DNA of 64,000 bases from Oceanobacillus halotolerans (GCF_010993955.1 NZ_WIXL01000001.1:587235-651234), one strand, 5' to 3'; shown: positions 52,155 through 61,292, counted from the stretch's first letter. Program-made: numbers and translations. The notes: a model not told the origin generated them from the sequence alone.

Positions 52155-52982
52155 ATGATCTTATTTATTTTATTAGGAATCGCAGCAAACTGGCTGGACA
52201 TTTCGGATGCTACTGTCTTCTTTATCTACCTATTAAGCATTGTGCTGTTAACCAATTATTACCGAGTGAAACGTGTTACATATATTGATGGCGGAAAGGC
52301 AGGCTGGTTGTCTGCACTTGTTGCTGGGTTAGGACAAGTTTATTCCAAACAAACCGTATTTGGTATTATTTATACAGTCTTACATTTAATTATATTAGGA
52401 TTAGGCAGGACAGAGATGATGGAAGGGACACATGTCCTAATTGGCTGGTTGCTCTTGATGATTGTGTCGATCATTCATGCCAATCTAGTTGCTGGTGGAT
52501 TAAATGAACGGCTTGCCAAAGAAGCCTTGCAAAAGTTAGCAGTTGCGAAATATCGACGACTTGTTCCGTCGATTGAGCTTGGTGCTGTTTTTGCACCAGA
52601 TACGAATATTTTAATGCATGAACAATTGGCATTAATTGCCGCTTATTATGACAGTAATGCTAAACTGTATATTAGTAAGCAGGTGATTAAAGAGCTGGAT
52701 GGGCTCAAAAACAACTCAGATGCGTCTGTACGAAAGCGAGCGCAATATGCCTTTGATGTGTTGGAGCTATACCAGGAGGCTAATCGGATTGTTTTTATCG
52801 AAGTACCACACTACAACTATTTGAAAAAACATAAGTTAACCGGTGGACCAGATGAGAAGATAATAGCTTCCTGTCTGCAGCAGCTTCATGAAAAACAAGT
52901 TCCAATCGTGTTCTTGTCCAATGATAAAGGTGCACGACTCTTAGCACGAAACAGCGGCGTCCCCATCCAAACCATGTCGTAG
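52155..52982 (+). CDS. Membrane protein with C-terminal PIN domain
   Basis: 275 residues. Four hydrophobic segments occupy about residues 1-115, then a PIN-fold nuclease domain (about 143-275). The acidic residues expected in PIN RNases are seen as D149 in FAPDTNIL, IKELDGL, GPDEKIIA and LSNDKGARLLA. The domain belongs to the PhoH/PIN_4-like branch with a cytoplasmic active site. GAGAGGAG lies before the ATG. The next gene encodes another PIN protein with the reverse order of domains. A REP copy overlaps its stop. Confidence 0.78.
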   Translation: MILFILLGIAANWLDISDATVFFIYLLSIVLLTNYYRVKRVTYIDGGKAGWLSALVAGLGQVYSKQTVFGIIYTVLHLIILGLGRTEMMEGTHVLIGWLLLMIVSIIHANLVAGGLNERLAKEALQKLAVAKYRRLVPSIELGAVFAPDTNILMHEQLALIAAYYDSNAKLYISKQVIKELDGLKNNSDASVRKRAQYAFDVLELYQEANRIVFIEVPHYNYLKKHKLTGGPDEKIIASCLQQLHEKQVPIVFLSNDKGARLLARNSGVPIQTMS

Positions 52983-53011
52983 TGCCTGTCACCACCCGAA
53001 TTTTGTCGAAT
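52981..53011 (+). repeat. REP copy 11
   Basis: AGTGCCTGTCACC then ACCCGAATTTTGTCGAAT. Its first two bases are the AG of the upstream TAG stop, and the ribosome-binding site of the next PIN gene begins right after it. Confidence 0.92.
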
Positions 53012-53022
53012 AGGGGGAGAGA

Positions 53023-54147
53023 ATGATGCAAGGTGAGGAACAGATTTTTCGGGGAATTAGTGAGGCTGCACAAGGCGTGCGGCCAATTATTCCAGATACA
53101 AATTTCTTTATTAGTTCTTTAGATGTTTTAAAACGATTACCTGCGCATTTAATTATCGTTAGTCAAGTCGTATTTCGGGAGTTGGATGGATTAAAAAAAT
53201 CGGATGACTCATCTAGTGAAGAGGAAAGGGAAGTGGCCTATCGTGCACGTCAGGCCCTCAGCTTTATTGATGAAGCGAAATTGAAGATGGAGCCTGTCCC
53301 AAAGGCTTCTGTTTTGCGTGAACTGCAGATGGATGGAAGTAATGATGAAAAGATTGTAGCAACTTGTATTGTGGTGCAAAAAAGAGAAAACATGAAACCA
53401 TTGTTTGTCACGTATGATCGTGGAGCACGGCTTGCAGCTAGATCTGCAAATGTACCTACATATGAATTGCCAACTAAAAATCAACCTGACTGGAAATTGC
53501 AATCGAACAAGACATCCAGTCAGCCCGGAACAGTTCAGTTGGAAAAAGGGAAGACTGGGATGGCAAATCGGTCCAAAACGAAGCGGCCAATCAAAGTGCG
53601 TGCTCCAAAGTTGAAGATCCCTGTTGGGAAATTAATTGGTTCTTCTGTTGTCGGGATTATCATCTTTATCTTTATTGCTGGTATTATTGGCCAGCAAGAG
53701 GACGAAGAAGAGAAGAAAGATGCGATGAGTGATTTTGAATTTCCATTTGATAATATTGAAGTGGAATTAACTAATATGCAGGAAAATGAATCTTCCTTTC
53801 GCCTGGAATATGAAGCTGTCAATCTCAATGATTCCGAAATTATTTTTGGCTACTTGGATTTAAGTGAGGAATTAGAGGAGATAGAAGCGAAAAATACGGA
53901 TGACCCATCTATTAAGTTAGCAAATGAAAAGACCTTAATCGGTATGAAAGAAAACAATGGCCAGCTTATTTTACGGTATAAGGATGATACCGTGGAATAT
54001 CCAGCAGGAAGACGAGAATTATTGCCGAACCAAGTGGAGACCATCACGATCATGGGTCAGCAGCCACTAGAAAATTTAGCATCCATCACAGCGCTGATGT
54101 ATGATCCTGCTAGTGATGAGGTGAGAGAATGGGTATTTGAATTGTAG
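53023..54147 (+). CDS. PIN-domain protein with membrane anchor and extracytoplasmic domain
   Basis: 374 residues. An N-terminal PIN domain (about 20-148) has D25 in IIPDTNFF, FRELDGLKKS, GSNDEKIVA and TYDRGARLAA. A basic linker (KTKRPIKVRAPKLK) leads to one membrane helix at about 203-224. An acidic extracytoplasmic domain of about 150 residues follows, of unrecognised family, perhaps a DUF4352-like beta-sandwich. It forms a pair with the preceding PIN gene, separated by a REP and GGGGGAG. The ATG at 53026 is an equally possible start. Likely a membrane-tethered RNase whose activity responds to an outside signal; that is inference. Confidence 0.75.
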   Translation: MMQGEEQIFRGISEAAQGVRPIIPDTNFFISSLDVLKRLPAHLIIVSQVVFRELDGLKKSDDSSSEEEREVAYRARQALSFIDEAKLKMEPVPKASVLRELQMDGSNDEKIVATCIVVQKRENMKPLFVTYDRGARLAARSANVPTYELPTKNQPDWKLQSNKTSSQPGTVQLEKGKTGMANRSKTKRPIKVRAPKLKIPVGKLIGSSVVGIIIFIFIAGIIGQQEDEEEKKDAMSDFEFPFDNIEVELTNMQENESSFRLEYEAVNLNDSEIIFGYLDLSEELEEIEAKNTDDPSIKLANEKTLIGMKENNGQLILRYKDDTVEYPAGRRELLPNQVETITIMGQQPLENLASITALMYDPASDEVREWVFEL

Positions 54148-54172
54148 GTGAAGGATGTCTAGTCCCAGCCAT

Positions 54173-54216
54173 AAAAATGCAACAATGGGTACGATAACCC
54201 TTGTTGCATTTTTTTA
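54173..54216 (+). terminator. Rho-independent terminator
   Basis: AAAAATGCAACAA pairs with TTGTTGCATTTTT, plus T run. It ends the PIN gene pair. Confidence 0.9.
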
Positions 54217-54269
54217 TTGGAAGTGGGAGCCTCGCTATGACTGAAAGGGGTTTTCCTTCATAAAATCCC

Positions 54270-55067
54270 TTAAAATCTGGATGGATAGAGATGAGGAACT
54301 CGGTCATCAAACATAGGAACTGCTCTTCTTACCTGTTTTACAAGATCAAAATCCATAGTTGTCTGTAATGTCTCCTCGTTTTCTTCTGTTCCACGCACGA
54401 TAATATCTCCATTCGGATTAACCACCATTGATGTCCCACAAAATGTTACACCGTCATATGAACCAACACGATTTGCAGAGACTACATAGAGTTGGTTTTC
54501 TATAGCCCGTGCTATGTGTAATGGAGTCCAATGACTTAGACGAGGGGTAGGCCATTCTGCTAAAACGTGTAAAACTTCTGCACCTTGCACAGCAAGTGGT
54601 CGGATTATTTCTGGAAAACGTAAATCATAACAAATTACCATCCCCATTTTCACACCATCTAACTCAAACACGTCTGGTGCTTTTTTTCCACCTGTTAAGT
54701 ATTTATGTTCATTCAACATTGGCACTAAATGTATTTTGTCATACTGATATACTAGTTCTCCTCGTCGATTAAGAACAAGTGCCGTATTATAAATTTTCCC
54801 ATTTACTTTATTCGCTACAGAACCTCCAATTATATTAACATTTAGTTTTTTCGAAAGCTCTCCTAAAAAGCCTTTCGTCGGTTCTGCCTCATGGTCGGCT
54901 ATTTTTTGTAAATCATTTAACGTGTAGGCAGTAGTCCACATTTCTGGCAGGACTATTGTGTCAGGATTGTTTTTTGCTACTTCCTGTTCCATCCATGCTT
55001 TTACCTTTTGACGGTTCTTCTCTGGATTTCCAGGTATGACATCCATTTGATAGATTGAATATTTCAT
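54270..55067 (-). CDS. Nitrilase-superfamily hydrolase (omega-amidase-like)
   Basis: 265 residues. Catalytic Glu in TIVLPEMWTTAY, Lys in YDKIHLVPMLNE, Cys in GMVICYDLRFPEI. The WTTAY and LVPMLNEHKY phrases resemble the group that includes Bacillus YkrU/MtnU and omega-amidases, which hydrolyse 2-oxo acid amides. No methionine-salvage genes are adjacent. The start at 55067 (MKYSIYQMD) is selected because GGAGGGGG lies directly upstream. Stand-alone gene. Confidence 0.85.
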   Translation of the reverse strand: MKYSIYQMDVIPGNPEKNRQKVKAWMEQEVAKNNPDTIVLPEMWTTAYTLNDLQKIADHEAEPTKGFLGELSKKLNVNIIGGSVANKVNGKIYNTALVLNRRGELVYQYDKIHLVPMLNEHKYLTGGKKAPDVFELDGVKMGMVICYDLRFPEIIRPLAVQGAEVLHVLAEWPTPRLSHWTPLHIARAIENQLYVVSANRVGSYDGVTFCGTSMVVNPNGDIIVRGTEENEETLQTTMDFDLVKQVRRAVPMFDDRVPHLYPSRF

Positions 55068-55377
55068 CGTTCCCCCTCCTGTTATCAAACTATTTTCTTT
55101 CTGCACCGCAGCATTTATGGGTAATGGTTAGTACAAGCTGAATTACTCACTGTTATAATAGTTGATTCCATCATACAACTAGCGTATAGAAGGTGTAAAT
55201 ATATTTTAAAAAATAAATTAATTGTTTCATAAAATTAAACACTTATTGTGCCAACTCCCATCTGAAACACTGGCCAGATAGCTTTTTTTAGTGGCGCGTG
55301 TCATATGAAACACAATTTTTTTTCTGACTTTTTAGCGAATTCGTGTTATAGTAAGAAAAAGTATGTTTTCGTAAGGA

Positions 55378-55735
55378 AAGGCATAAAAAAGTTGGCCTCA
55401 TCACTTTATAGGAAAGGCCACGTCCAGCTTCGAGCGATTGACGTCCTAGTACTGGCGTTGTCACAGGACGTGACGATTTTAGCCAGTGAGAGCGATTGAC
55501 GTCCTTGTGCCAATAGACATAAGGAAGCACGAGTTTTCATCGGCCAGCGCCTACCCCCGCGATGTCATAAGTCAATCCACATTACGCGCAAAAGCTGCCA
55601 CGTCGAGGCTTGGCTTATGCTTGGCAGGTAAGAAAGAAAACGTTCTTACTGCATAAGTGCAACTAAGGCTTTTGCCACTTGGCGACAAGCCAAGTTTTCT
55701 AATCGGGGGTGATCAAGGCGCTTCTAGCTTTTGTT
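55378..55735 (+). repeat. Dispersed repeat, module 2, copy D (with insertion)
   Basis: Shares GGAAAGGCCACGTCCAGCTT, GTCATAAGTCAATCCACATT, GGCTTGGCTTATGCTTGGCA and GCATAAGTGCAACTAAGGCT with copies A and B. About 110 extra bases near 55430-55540 carry two GAGCGATTGACGTCCT phrases and ACAGGACGTGACG, similar to the interior of the MITE-like element at 15631. Confidence 0.82.
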
Positions 55736-55739
55736 CCAC

Positions 55740-55858
55740 GTTAGGAAAGTATAAAATTTTAGCTTAGAAGTAGACTCGACGTTGCTAAAATTTTAATGTC
55801 CCAAGTATAAGAAAACGAACACATTCGCTAAAAGGCGAGCGAATGCGAGTTTTTCTAA
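55740..55858 (+). repeat. Dispersed repeat, module 1, copy D
   Basis: Begins GTTAGGAAAGTATAAAATTT and ends GAGCGAATGCGAGTTTTTCT. Contains the same ATTTTAGC/GCTAAAAT arms around an ACTCGACGTT loop. Confidence 0.85.
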
Positions 55859-55942
55859 GTCATTGGGGTGGAGAGGGGTACTTAATTAGTGCCCAGTCTA
55901 TCCATATAGATGTAGTAGAATGGAAATAAGGGAGTCCTCTTC

Positions 55943-57022
55943 ATGCAGTCACAGTCTGGGTTACGGTTAGTAGAATCACTAGTTATTGCAGCGATTGGTG
56001 GTTATGTATTTAGTTTAGTAAATGTACCACTACCATGGGTACTAGGAGCACTTACATTTGTCATGGTTTGGCAGGGGATAACTGATCGAAAGGCTTTTGT
56101 TCCCATTGCAGTTAGTAATGGCGGATTTATTGTTCTCGGTATTTATTTTGGGTTGTATTTTACGACGGAAACATTTCAAACCGTTGCACCTTATATCCTT
56201 CCATATATTTTCATAACGTTTATTTTAATCGCAGCATGTATCTTTTTTGGGCTAATTGTCACGAAATGGATTGATGTGGACCAAGTAACCAGTGTTTTTT
56301 CGTTAATTCCTGGTGGTCTGTCGGAAATGGCGATTGCCTCGGAATCACTGGGTGCCAAGGTTTCGCTTGTTGTTATTTTTCAAACAATACGACTGATTGC
56401 CGTTCTCTTTACGATTCCACCTGTTATGACCTTTATTTTCTCAGGGGATGCACAAGCTGGTGTAGGACAAGTGGTAAATGAAGTTTCAAGTGGTGGCATG
56501 TGGAGTTATTTGTGGTTTATTTTACCAGTTGCAGTAGCTGTGTTGATTCGCCACAAAATTCCTGCTGGGATCATTATTGGTGCACTCGGTGTAACAGCTC
56601 TTTTGAATGTTAGTCCTGCTGAGTTAGCGCAAATTCCATCTCCTTTAATGAATGCTGCTCAAGTTGCGGTTGGTGCTGGACTTGGGAAAAATATTTTGTT
56701 TAAGGATTTAAAAATCGGCGGTAAATATTGTTTGATCTATTTCGTTATTGCAATGTTAGTGATTAGTGTTTCCTTTGGATTAGGATATATGCTGGCACAA
56801 TTTACGGTATTAAATAATGCGACTGCCATTTTAGCCATTGCACCTGGTGGCTTCTTTGAAATGGTGTTAACCGCCTATAATATTGGTGGGGACCCTGCTA
56901 TCGTTAGTGCATTGCAGCTAGTCCGAATCCTACTAATTGTGATGGTTGTTCCTTCCTTTTTGAAATGGTGGTTTACACGAGGATCAAGACGAAGTGTAAC
57001 GGCAGTAAGAGGAGAAGGTTAA
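55943..57022 (+). CDS. AbrB-family transporter (putative ammonia monooxygenase-related)
   Basis: 359 residues, ten or more hydrophobic segments arranged as two repeats, each with a glycine-rich signature (FSLIPGGLSEMAIASESLGA and AILAIAPGGFFEMVLTAYNI). This is the AbrB-duplication membrane family, often misnamed ammonia monooxygenase; function is unestablished. AAGGGAGTCC precedes the ATG. Monocistronic, with a dispersed repeat just upstream. Confidence 0.8.
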   Translation: MQSQSGLRLVESLVIAAIGGYVFSLVNVPLPWVLGALTFVMVWQGITDRKAFVPIAVSNGGFIVLGIYFGLYFTTETFQTVAPYILPYIFITFILIAACIFFGLIVTKWIDVDQVTSVFSLIPGGLSEMAIASESLGAKVSLVVIFQTIRLIAVLFTIPPVMTFIFSGDAQAGVGQVVNEVSSGGMWSYLWFILPVAVAVLIRHKIPAGIIIGALGVTALLNVSPAELAQIPSPLMNAAQVAVGAGLGKNILFKDLKIGGKYCLIYFVIAMLVISVSFGLGYMLAQFTVLNNATAILAIAPGGFFEMVLTAYNIGGDPAIVSALQLVRILLIVMVVPSFLKWWFTRGSRRSVTAVRGEG

Positions 57023-57023
57023 T

Positions 57024-57055
57024 GAAAAAAAGGCGGCTCTATTAGTATTGCCGCC
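57024..57055 (-). terminator. Terminator of the germination operon
   Basis: GGCGGC (57032-57037) pairs with GCCGCC (57050-57055). The A tract at 57024-57031 gives a U tract on the minus strand. Confidence 0.75.
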
Positions 57056-57083
57056 GCCGTATAACCTACTCCATTATTTTTAC

Positions 57084-57242
57084 CTACCGTAGCTCGGAAA
57101 AAAACGGTACAATGATAATTCCCGCTACGAGTAGGAACATAACGAATGAGCCAATTTTACTGTTATCCATCCATAGTTTAATTGCAAATCCAACTGAATA
57201 TAGGCACATTATCGTGATTATCGACCATATTATGATTGTCAT
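57084..57242 (-). CDS. Small membrane protein, candidate germinant-receptor D subunit
   Basis: 52 residues with two hydrophobic segments (about 2-22 and 32-48) joined by KLWMDNSKIGS: MTIIIWSIITIMCLYSVGFA opens it. AAGGAG lies 10 bases before the ATG. It sits about 100 bases downstream of gerC, on the same strand, ahead of the operon's terminator. Some Bacillus germinant-receptor operons carry a small two-helix D-subunit gene in such positions. No sequence signature proves this, so the identification rests on size, topology and place. Confidence 0.55.
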   Translation of the reverse strand: MTIIIWSIITIMCLYSVGFAIKLWMDNSKIGSFVMFLLVAGIIIVPFFSELR

Positions 57243-57341
57243 GTTACATTAACTCCTTCTTTAAGGAATTTTTCGACTAATCGCAGTAACCCCTACCTAA
57301 ACGCCTTACATACCCGTATAACCAATCACTCCCGTTCAAAT

Positions 57342-58604
57342 TCAATCCTCACGCAATTTTTCCATATCTGGTACTTCCCCTTGTCTACCAAAAGTACCTA
57401 ACCGGACATCAACGGAAACAGAGATATCCATCTCTGGATATGTTTTCATCCAATCAAATTTCTCATATTCGGGAATCGTTAAAAAATGTTTTCGAGCATG
57501 CAATGACCAAGCAAATGGGTCTCCTTTAAACTCATCCTGTGTTTTTGTGATTAATTTCTCGAACTTTTTTTCAAAACGATTTTTGAATGTCTTCTTAAGC
57601 TTTTCTCTATTTTCTGGGTTTCTTGGGTATTCTGCCATACTATGATTGGTCAGTACGTCTACTTTTAAGGGAACGGTAACATCGATTGTTGGCGTTTCCC
57701 TTTTTAAATCCATTTGCATATCAAGTTTTCCTTCTTTGTTTAGTTTTATTCCAAGTTGGTAATCTTCATTAAATGGATCAGGTAAGGTGGTATAAATATC
57801 ACGCGCTTCCATGGTATCGTTTAATAAATAGGAAAGTCGTGTTTGTTCTGCTGTAAGGGCACCAATCATTTTCCCCTCTTTAAAAATGGCCGAGCCTGCA
57901 AATTGTGACGTATTTGTTTCCCCTTCATAATAAAATTCACCTGCTTTAAATCTGTCCTGATCCTCTCCTTGTTTTGGTCTTTCGGGTTTTTCCGTTGATC
58001 CATAAAAGGATAAAAATAAACTACTATCTGCCTCTGTCTTTCGGAAGAAGGTTAAAAGATCTGATACGGTCAATGTACCTATTTCGTTCCCACGTTCAAA
58101 GATCAAATTAAAATATTGATGTGGTCGGGTTTCTATACTTGGTTGCGTATTTTGAATGAAGGTGGCAGCATTCTCTTTTGACACCAACAACTTGGCGTTT
58201 CTTCTAATATCTTCTCCTTTTGTGGCATCATACATCCATCTAATGAATCTGTCATCACGTGCGAGTTCTTCCGAAACAATGATGACATTTAAGAGGTCAT
58301 ACGTTACCTCTTTTGCAACAACGGTATTTGCTAAATTTGTAGCAGTAAGAAAGTCATCTACTTCAAATGTAATAGTTTCTCTGGGTGGCTCGTCACTAGC
58401 ACTACCTTGTGCCTGTATCCCAGCTTCTGGGTTAGAAATAAGATAGGTTAACCTTATACTACCTTCATCGGTTTCCGATTTATCAATGCCTATTGCTACG
58501 ACATATGCACTTAGCTCCACTTCTCTTTGATCCCAGCACCCAGTAAGGAATAGTAGCATGCTAATCAGTAAAATAACTTTATTTTTTATTCGTGTTGTCC
58601 GCAT
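57342..58604 (-). CDS. gerC: Spore germination lipoprotein, Ger(x)C family
   Basis: 420 residues: signal peptide with lipobox LLFLTGC (lipidated cysteine near residue 23), then the three-domain Ger(x)C extracellular part, beginning WDQREVELSAYVVAIGIDKS and ending in a FDWMKTYPEMDISVSVDVRL region. C subunit of a GerA-type germinant receptor in the spore inner membrane. It overlaps the end of the gerB-type gene by 26 bases, showing translational coupling. The family letter is generic: which receptor (GerA, GerB, GerK or other) cannot be determined. Confidence 0.86.
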   Translation of the reverse strand: MRTTRIKNKVILLISMLLFLTGCWDQREVELSAYVVAIGIDKSETDEGSIRLTYLISNPEAGIQAQGSASDEPPRETITFEVDDFLTATNLANTVVAKEVTYDLLNVIIVSEELARDDRFIRWMYDATKGEDIRRNAKLLVSKENAATFIQNTQPSIETRPHQYFNLIFERGNEIGTLTVSDLLTFFRKTEADSSLFLSFYGSTEKPERPKQGEDQDRFKAGEFYYEGETNTSQFAGSAIFKEGKMIGALTAEQTRLSYLLNDTMEARDIYTTLPDPFNEDYQLGIKLNKEGKLDMQMDLKRETPTIDVTVPLKVDVLTNHSMAEYPRNPENREKLKKTFKNRFEKKFEKLITKTQDEFKGDPFAWSLHARKHFLTIPEYEKFDWMKTYPEMDISVSVDVRLGTFGRQGEVPDMEKLRED

Positions 58605-59688
58605 GTTTCAAGTCTCCTTTAAGCTTTGCCATCATCCATAATAAAATAGGCAACATGAAAAAGACTGGTGTTGAAAACTTAAGGATGGCCTCTCTTAGTT
58701 GAAATATAGCAAAAGTCGGACTTTCTGGAATTAAGCCTACAAGTACAATAAGGGTAGCAAATGTAGGGATGACATATTCAAATTCCTCAATCTTAAATAA
58801 CCAACCAAATAGCATGGCACTAAGATACAAATAAGCAGCAAAACGAACAAAGGATGCAATTAACCAAAATGGGAAGAAGAACGATTCGACCCTTCCGAAA
58901 ATGCCAATTTGAATAAAGCGAATAAGCTCATGAAAGGGGTAATTTAATTGTTCAACAGATACATAATCAAATAGGACCAAGTAACCTATCATTGTAATAG
59001 TGAGTTGTACGACAATAACAATAAAGGCAATCCATGTTCCTTTTTTGAAATCCTTTTTGCTTTTCACAAAAGGTACAAGCAGAAATAAATAAAGGATATC
59101 AAAATAAATAGAAAGTCTAAAGGAGCTTTCTTTCACAACTTCCCACCCACCTGGACCTAAGATGGGAGTGAGAAAAGCATATTCTCCTTGTGTCAACGTT
59201 AAAACCAATATCACGAATAAGATGAATTGCAAATAAGGAAAAACTGCCCAAGCAACAGACCCAATTTGTTCTAATCCCCTTTTGGCTCCATAGGCACATA
59301 CCATCATTAAAACACCATACGAGACAATGGTGGGGGTGTTAGTGAAATACATGGTTCCAATAATATCTGTATAGATTGCCGTATCGACGGTAAGCGCACC
59401 AAATGAAATGATCCATAATATAAATAAGACAACATAACCAAGGTATTTCCCAAATAAATGGGTAATGACTTCTATTAAATTCTTATTTTCGTAACTTAAG
59501 ACGACCCGCATTAATAAATAGGTGAGAATGAGTGCAATGAATCCATTGATTAATGGACCCATCCATCCAGCATTTCGTAGGTTATCAAACAAAATTGCAG
59601 GTGTATCATCTGTAAGTTTTGTACCAACCATGAGAATCATGATTGCTAGGTATTCTTTTATACCGATTTTCTCTTGTGATTGGCCCAT
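58579..59688 (-). CDS. gerB: Spore germination permease, GerB-type (endospore germination permease)
   Basis: 369 residues, ten hydrophobic segments, of the APC-like Spore_permease family. It begins IGIKEYLAIMILMVGTKLTD with the characteristic NLRNAGWMGPLINGFIALIL. B subunit of the germinant receptor, thought to bind the nutrient within its membrane fold. It is 11 bases downstream of the A-subunit gene and overlaps the C-subunit gene, so the three are one operon, expected to be sigma-G dependent in the forespore; the promoter was not identified. Confidence 0.88.
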   Translation of the reverse strand: MGQSQEKIGIKEYLAIMILMVGTKLTDDTPAILFDNLRNAGWMGPLINGFIALILTYLLMRVVLSYENKNLIEVITHLFGKYLGYVVLFILWIISFGALTVDTAIYTDIIGTMYFTNTPTIVSYGVLMMVCAYGAKRGLEQIGSVAWAVFPYLQFILFVILVLTLTQGEYAFLTPILGPGGWEVVKESSFRLSIYFDILYLFLLVPFVKSKKDFKKGTWIAFIVIVVQLTITMIGYLVLFDYVSVEQLNYPFHELIRFIQIGIFGRVESFFFPFWLIASFVRFAAYLYLSAMLFGWLFKIEEFEYVIPTFATLIVLVGLIPESPTFAIFQLREAILKFSTPVFFMLPILLWMMAKLKGDLKHADNTNKK

Positions 59689-59699
59689 GTGAAAACTCC

Positions 59700-61223
59700 C
59701 TATTGCTTTTTCATATCTTTCGGTTTTAGGTAACCAGGACGGTAAAACTCATTCCTTAATAATCTCCGAAAAACAGTATCCCCAGATGAAATATATTTTG
59801 GTGAGAGAGGGGATAAGTATGGAACCCCAAATGATTTGATGGACACTAAATAAAATAGTCCAATGGTAAATAAGGCAGCCATCCCATATATGCCAAAGAA
59901 TGCAGCCGAAAGTACTAATAAAAAACGGCATAAACGGATAGCAAAGTTCATGCTTATATCGGCAATTGCAAATGAACTGAGCCCACCTAAAGCAACAACG
60001 ATGACAACAATCGGGCTGACAATATTGGCTTGTACGGCCGCTTGACCTAAGATAAGGGCACCAACTATCCCAATGGTTGGTCCAATCGGGCTTGGCACGC
60101 GCAAACCGGCTTCCCGAATTAATTCAAACGCAATTTCCATGATGATGATTTCAATCGCTGCGGGGAATGGCACTTTTTCCCGGGATGCTGCGATGGCCAG
60201 GAGTAAATCAGGTGGTATCATTTCCGCATGAAAAGTTACGATCGAAATGTAAATTGCTGAGCTAAATAGTGTAATAAACATGGCAGCTATACGTAACATT
60301 CTTGTGAAATTACCGTAAAGAAATCGCAAATAATGATCTTCAGATGAGTGATAAAAGGACCAAAAGGTTGCTGGTAAAATCAATGCATCTGGTGAATTGT
60401 CCATGAGTAAGACGATGTAGCCATCTTCAGCAAAGGATGCAGCTCGGTCTGGTCTTTCTGTATATAGAATGGTTGGAAAAACGGATCTTGGCCGTTCTTC
60501 AATCCGTTGCTCTAGTAGGCCTAGGTTTTGTAATACATCGGTATTTAAGCTCTTTATCCTATTTCGTACATTATCAACAAGTTTGTCATTGGCTAAGTCC
60601 TTTACATAAACCATATATACCTCATTTTTCGATCGTACAGAGGCGGTGGTGGATTCCACTACTAAATTTTCATTTTTAATTTTTTTCCTTATTAGCGATA
60701 TGTTGGTAAATACCATTTCATTAAATGCTTCTTTTGGTCCTTTAACGAGAGACTCGTTCTGTGATTTTTCAACTCCTCTACCTTCAAAACTAGAAACATT
60801 AAAAATCTGCGCTTGTTCTTCGCCATCAATCAATAGAGCAGCGTTCCCAGAATTGATTTTGGATAAAATCTTCTTTATCTGACTTTCTGTTGCGACAGTT
60901 TGAACAGAGACAATGTCTTTGATTGATTTTGATTCAGCACTATTTTCAATTAGTGGTCTAATAATATGCTGTTCTATTATATTTGTATCTGTAATGGTAC
61001 TAATAAAAATAACAGTGGCCTTTTTATTGAGACCGCCGATATGTAATTCCCGAATTTTGACATCCTGATTATCTGGATAGGAGTAAATGGATTGAAACGT
61101 TTGCGTATTTTTTTGTAATTTTTTACCAATATCCTGTTCCTTTTGTTTAATGTCTTCTTTTGATGATTCCTCTGAATAAGGCGGAACACTTTTATAGGCT
61201 TTACGGAGAAATTTTCCGATCAT
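59700..61223 (-). CDS. gerA: Spore germination receptor A subunit, GerA family
   Basis: 507 residues: a long soluble N-terminal region (about 1-280) followed by five or so membrane helices (about 290-480). Conserved phrases are LLIDGEEQAQIFNVSSFEGR, GYIVLLMDNSPDALILPATF, PFPAAIEIIIMEIAFELIRE and GLRVPSPIGPTIGIVGALIL. It is the A subunit of a nutrient germinant receptor. The start at 61223 (MIGKFLRKAYKS) is preferred over the frame beginning at 61304, as AGGAGTG lies about 10 bases upstream. First gene of the gerA-gerB-gerC unit. Confidence 0.88.
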   Translation of the reverse strand: MIGKFLRKAYKSVPPYSEESSKEDIKQKEQDIGKKLQKNTQTFQSIYSYPDNQDVKIRELHIGGLNKKATVIFISTITDTNIIEQHIIRPLIENSAESKSIKDIVSVQTVATESQIKKILSKINSGNAALLIDGEEQAQIFNVSSFEGRGVEKSQNESLVKGPKEAFNEMVFTNISLIRKKIKNENLVVESTTASVRSKNEVYMVYVKDLANDKLVDNVRNRIKSLNTDVLQNLGLLEQRIEERPRSVFPTILYTERPDRAASFAEDGYIVLLMDNSPDALILPATFWSFYHSSEDHYLRFLYGNFTRMLRIAAMFITLFSSAIYISIVTFHAEMIPPDLLLAIAASREKVPFPAAIEIIIMEIAFELIREAGLRVPSPIGPTIGIVGALILGQAAVQANIVSPIVVIVVALGGLSSFAIADISMNFAIRLCRFLLVLSAAFFGIYGMAALFTIGLFYLVSIKSFGVPYLSPLSPKYISSGDTVFRRLLRNEFYRPGYLKPKDMKKQ

Positions 61224-61292
61224 GTCATACCACACTCCTAAACCAATTTCCCTTACCTTTCCACGAAAAACAAAAAATATGTAGTGCTGTGT

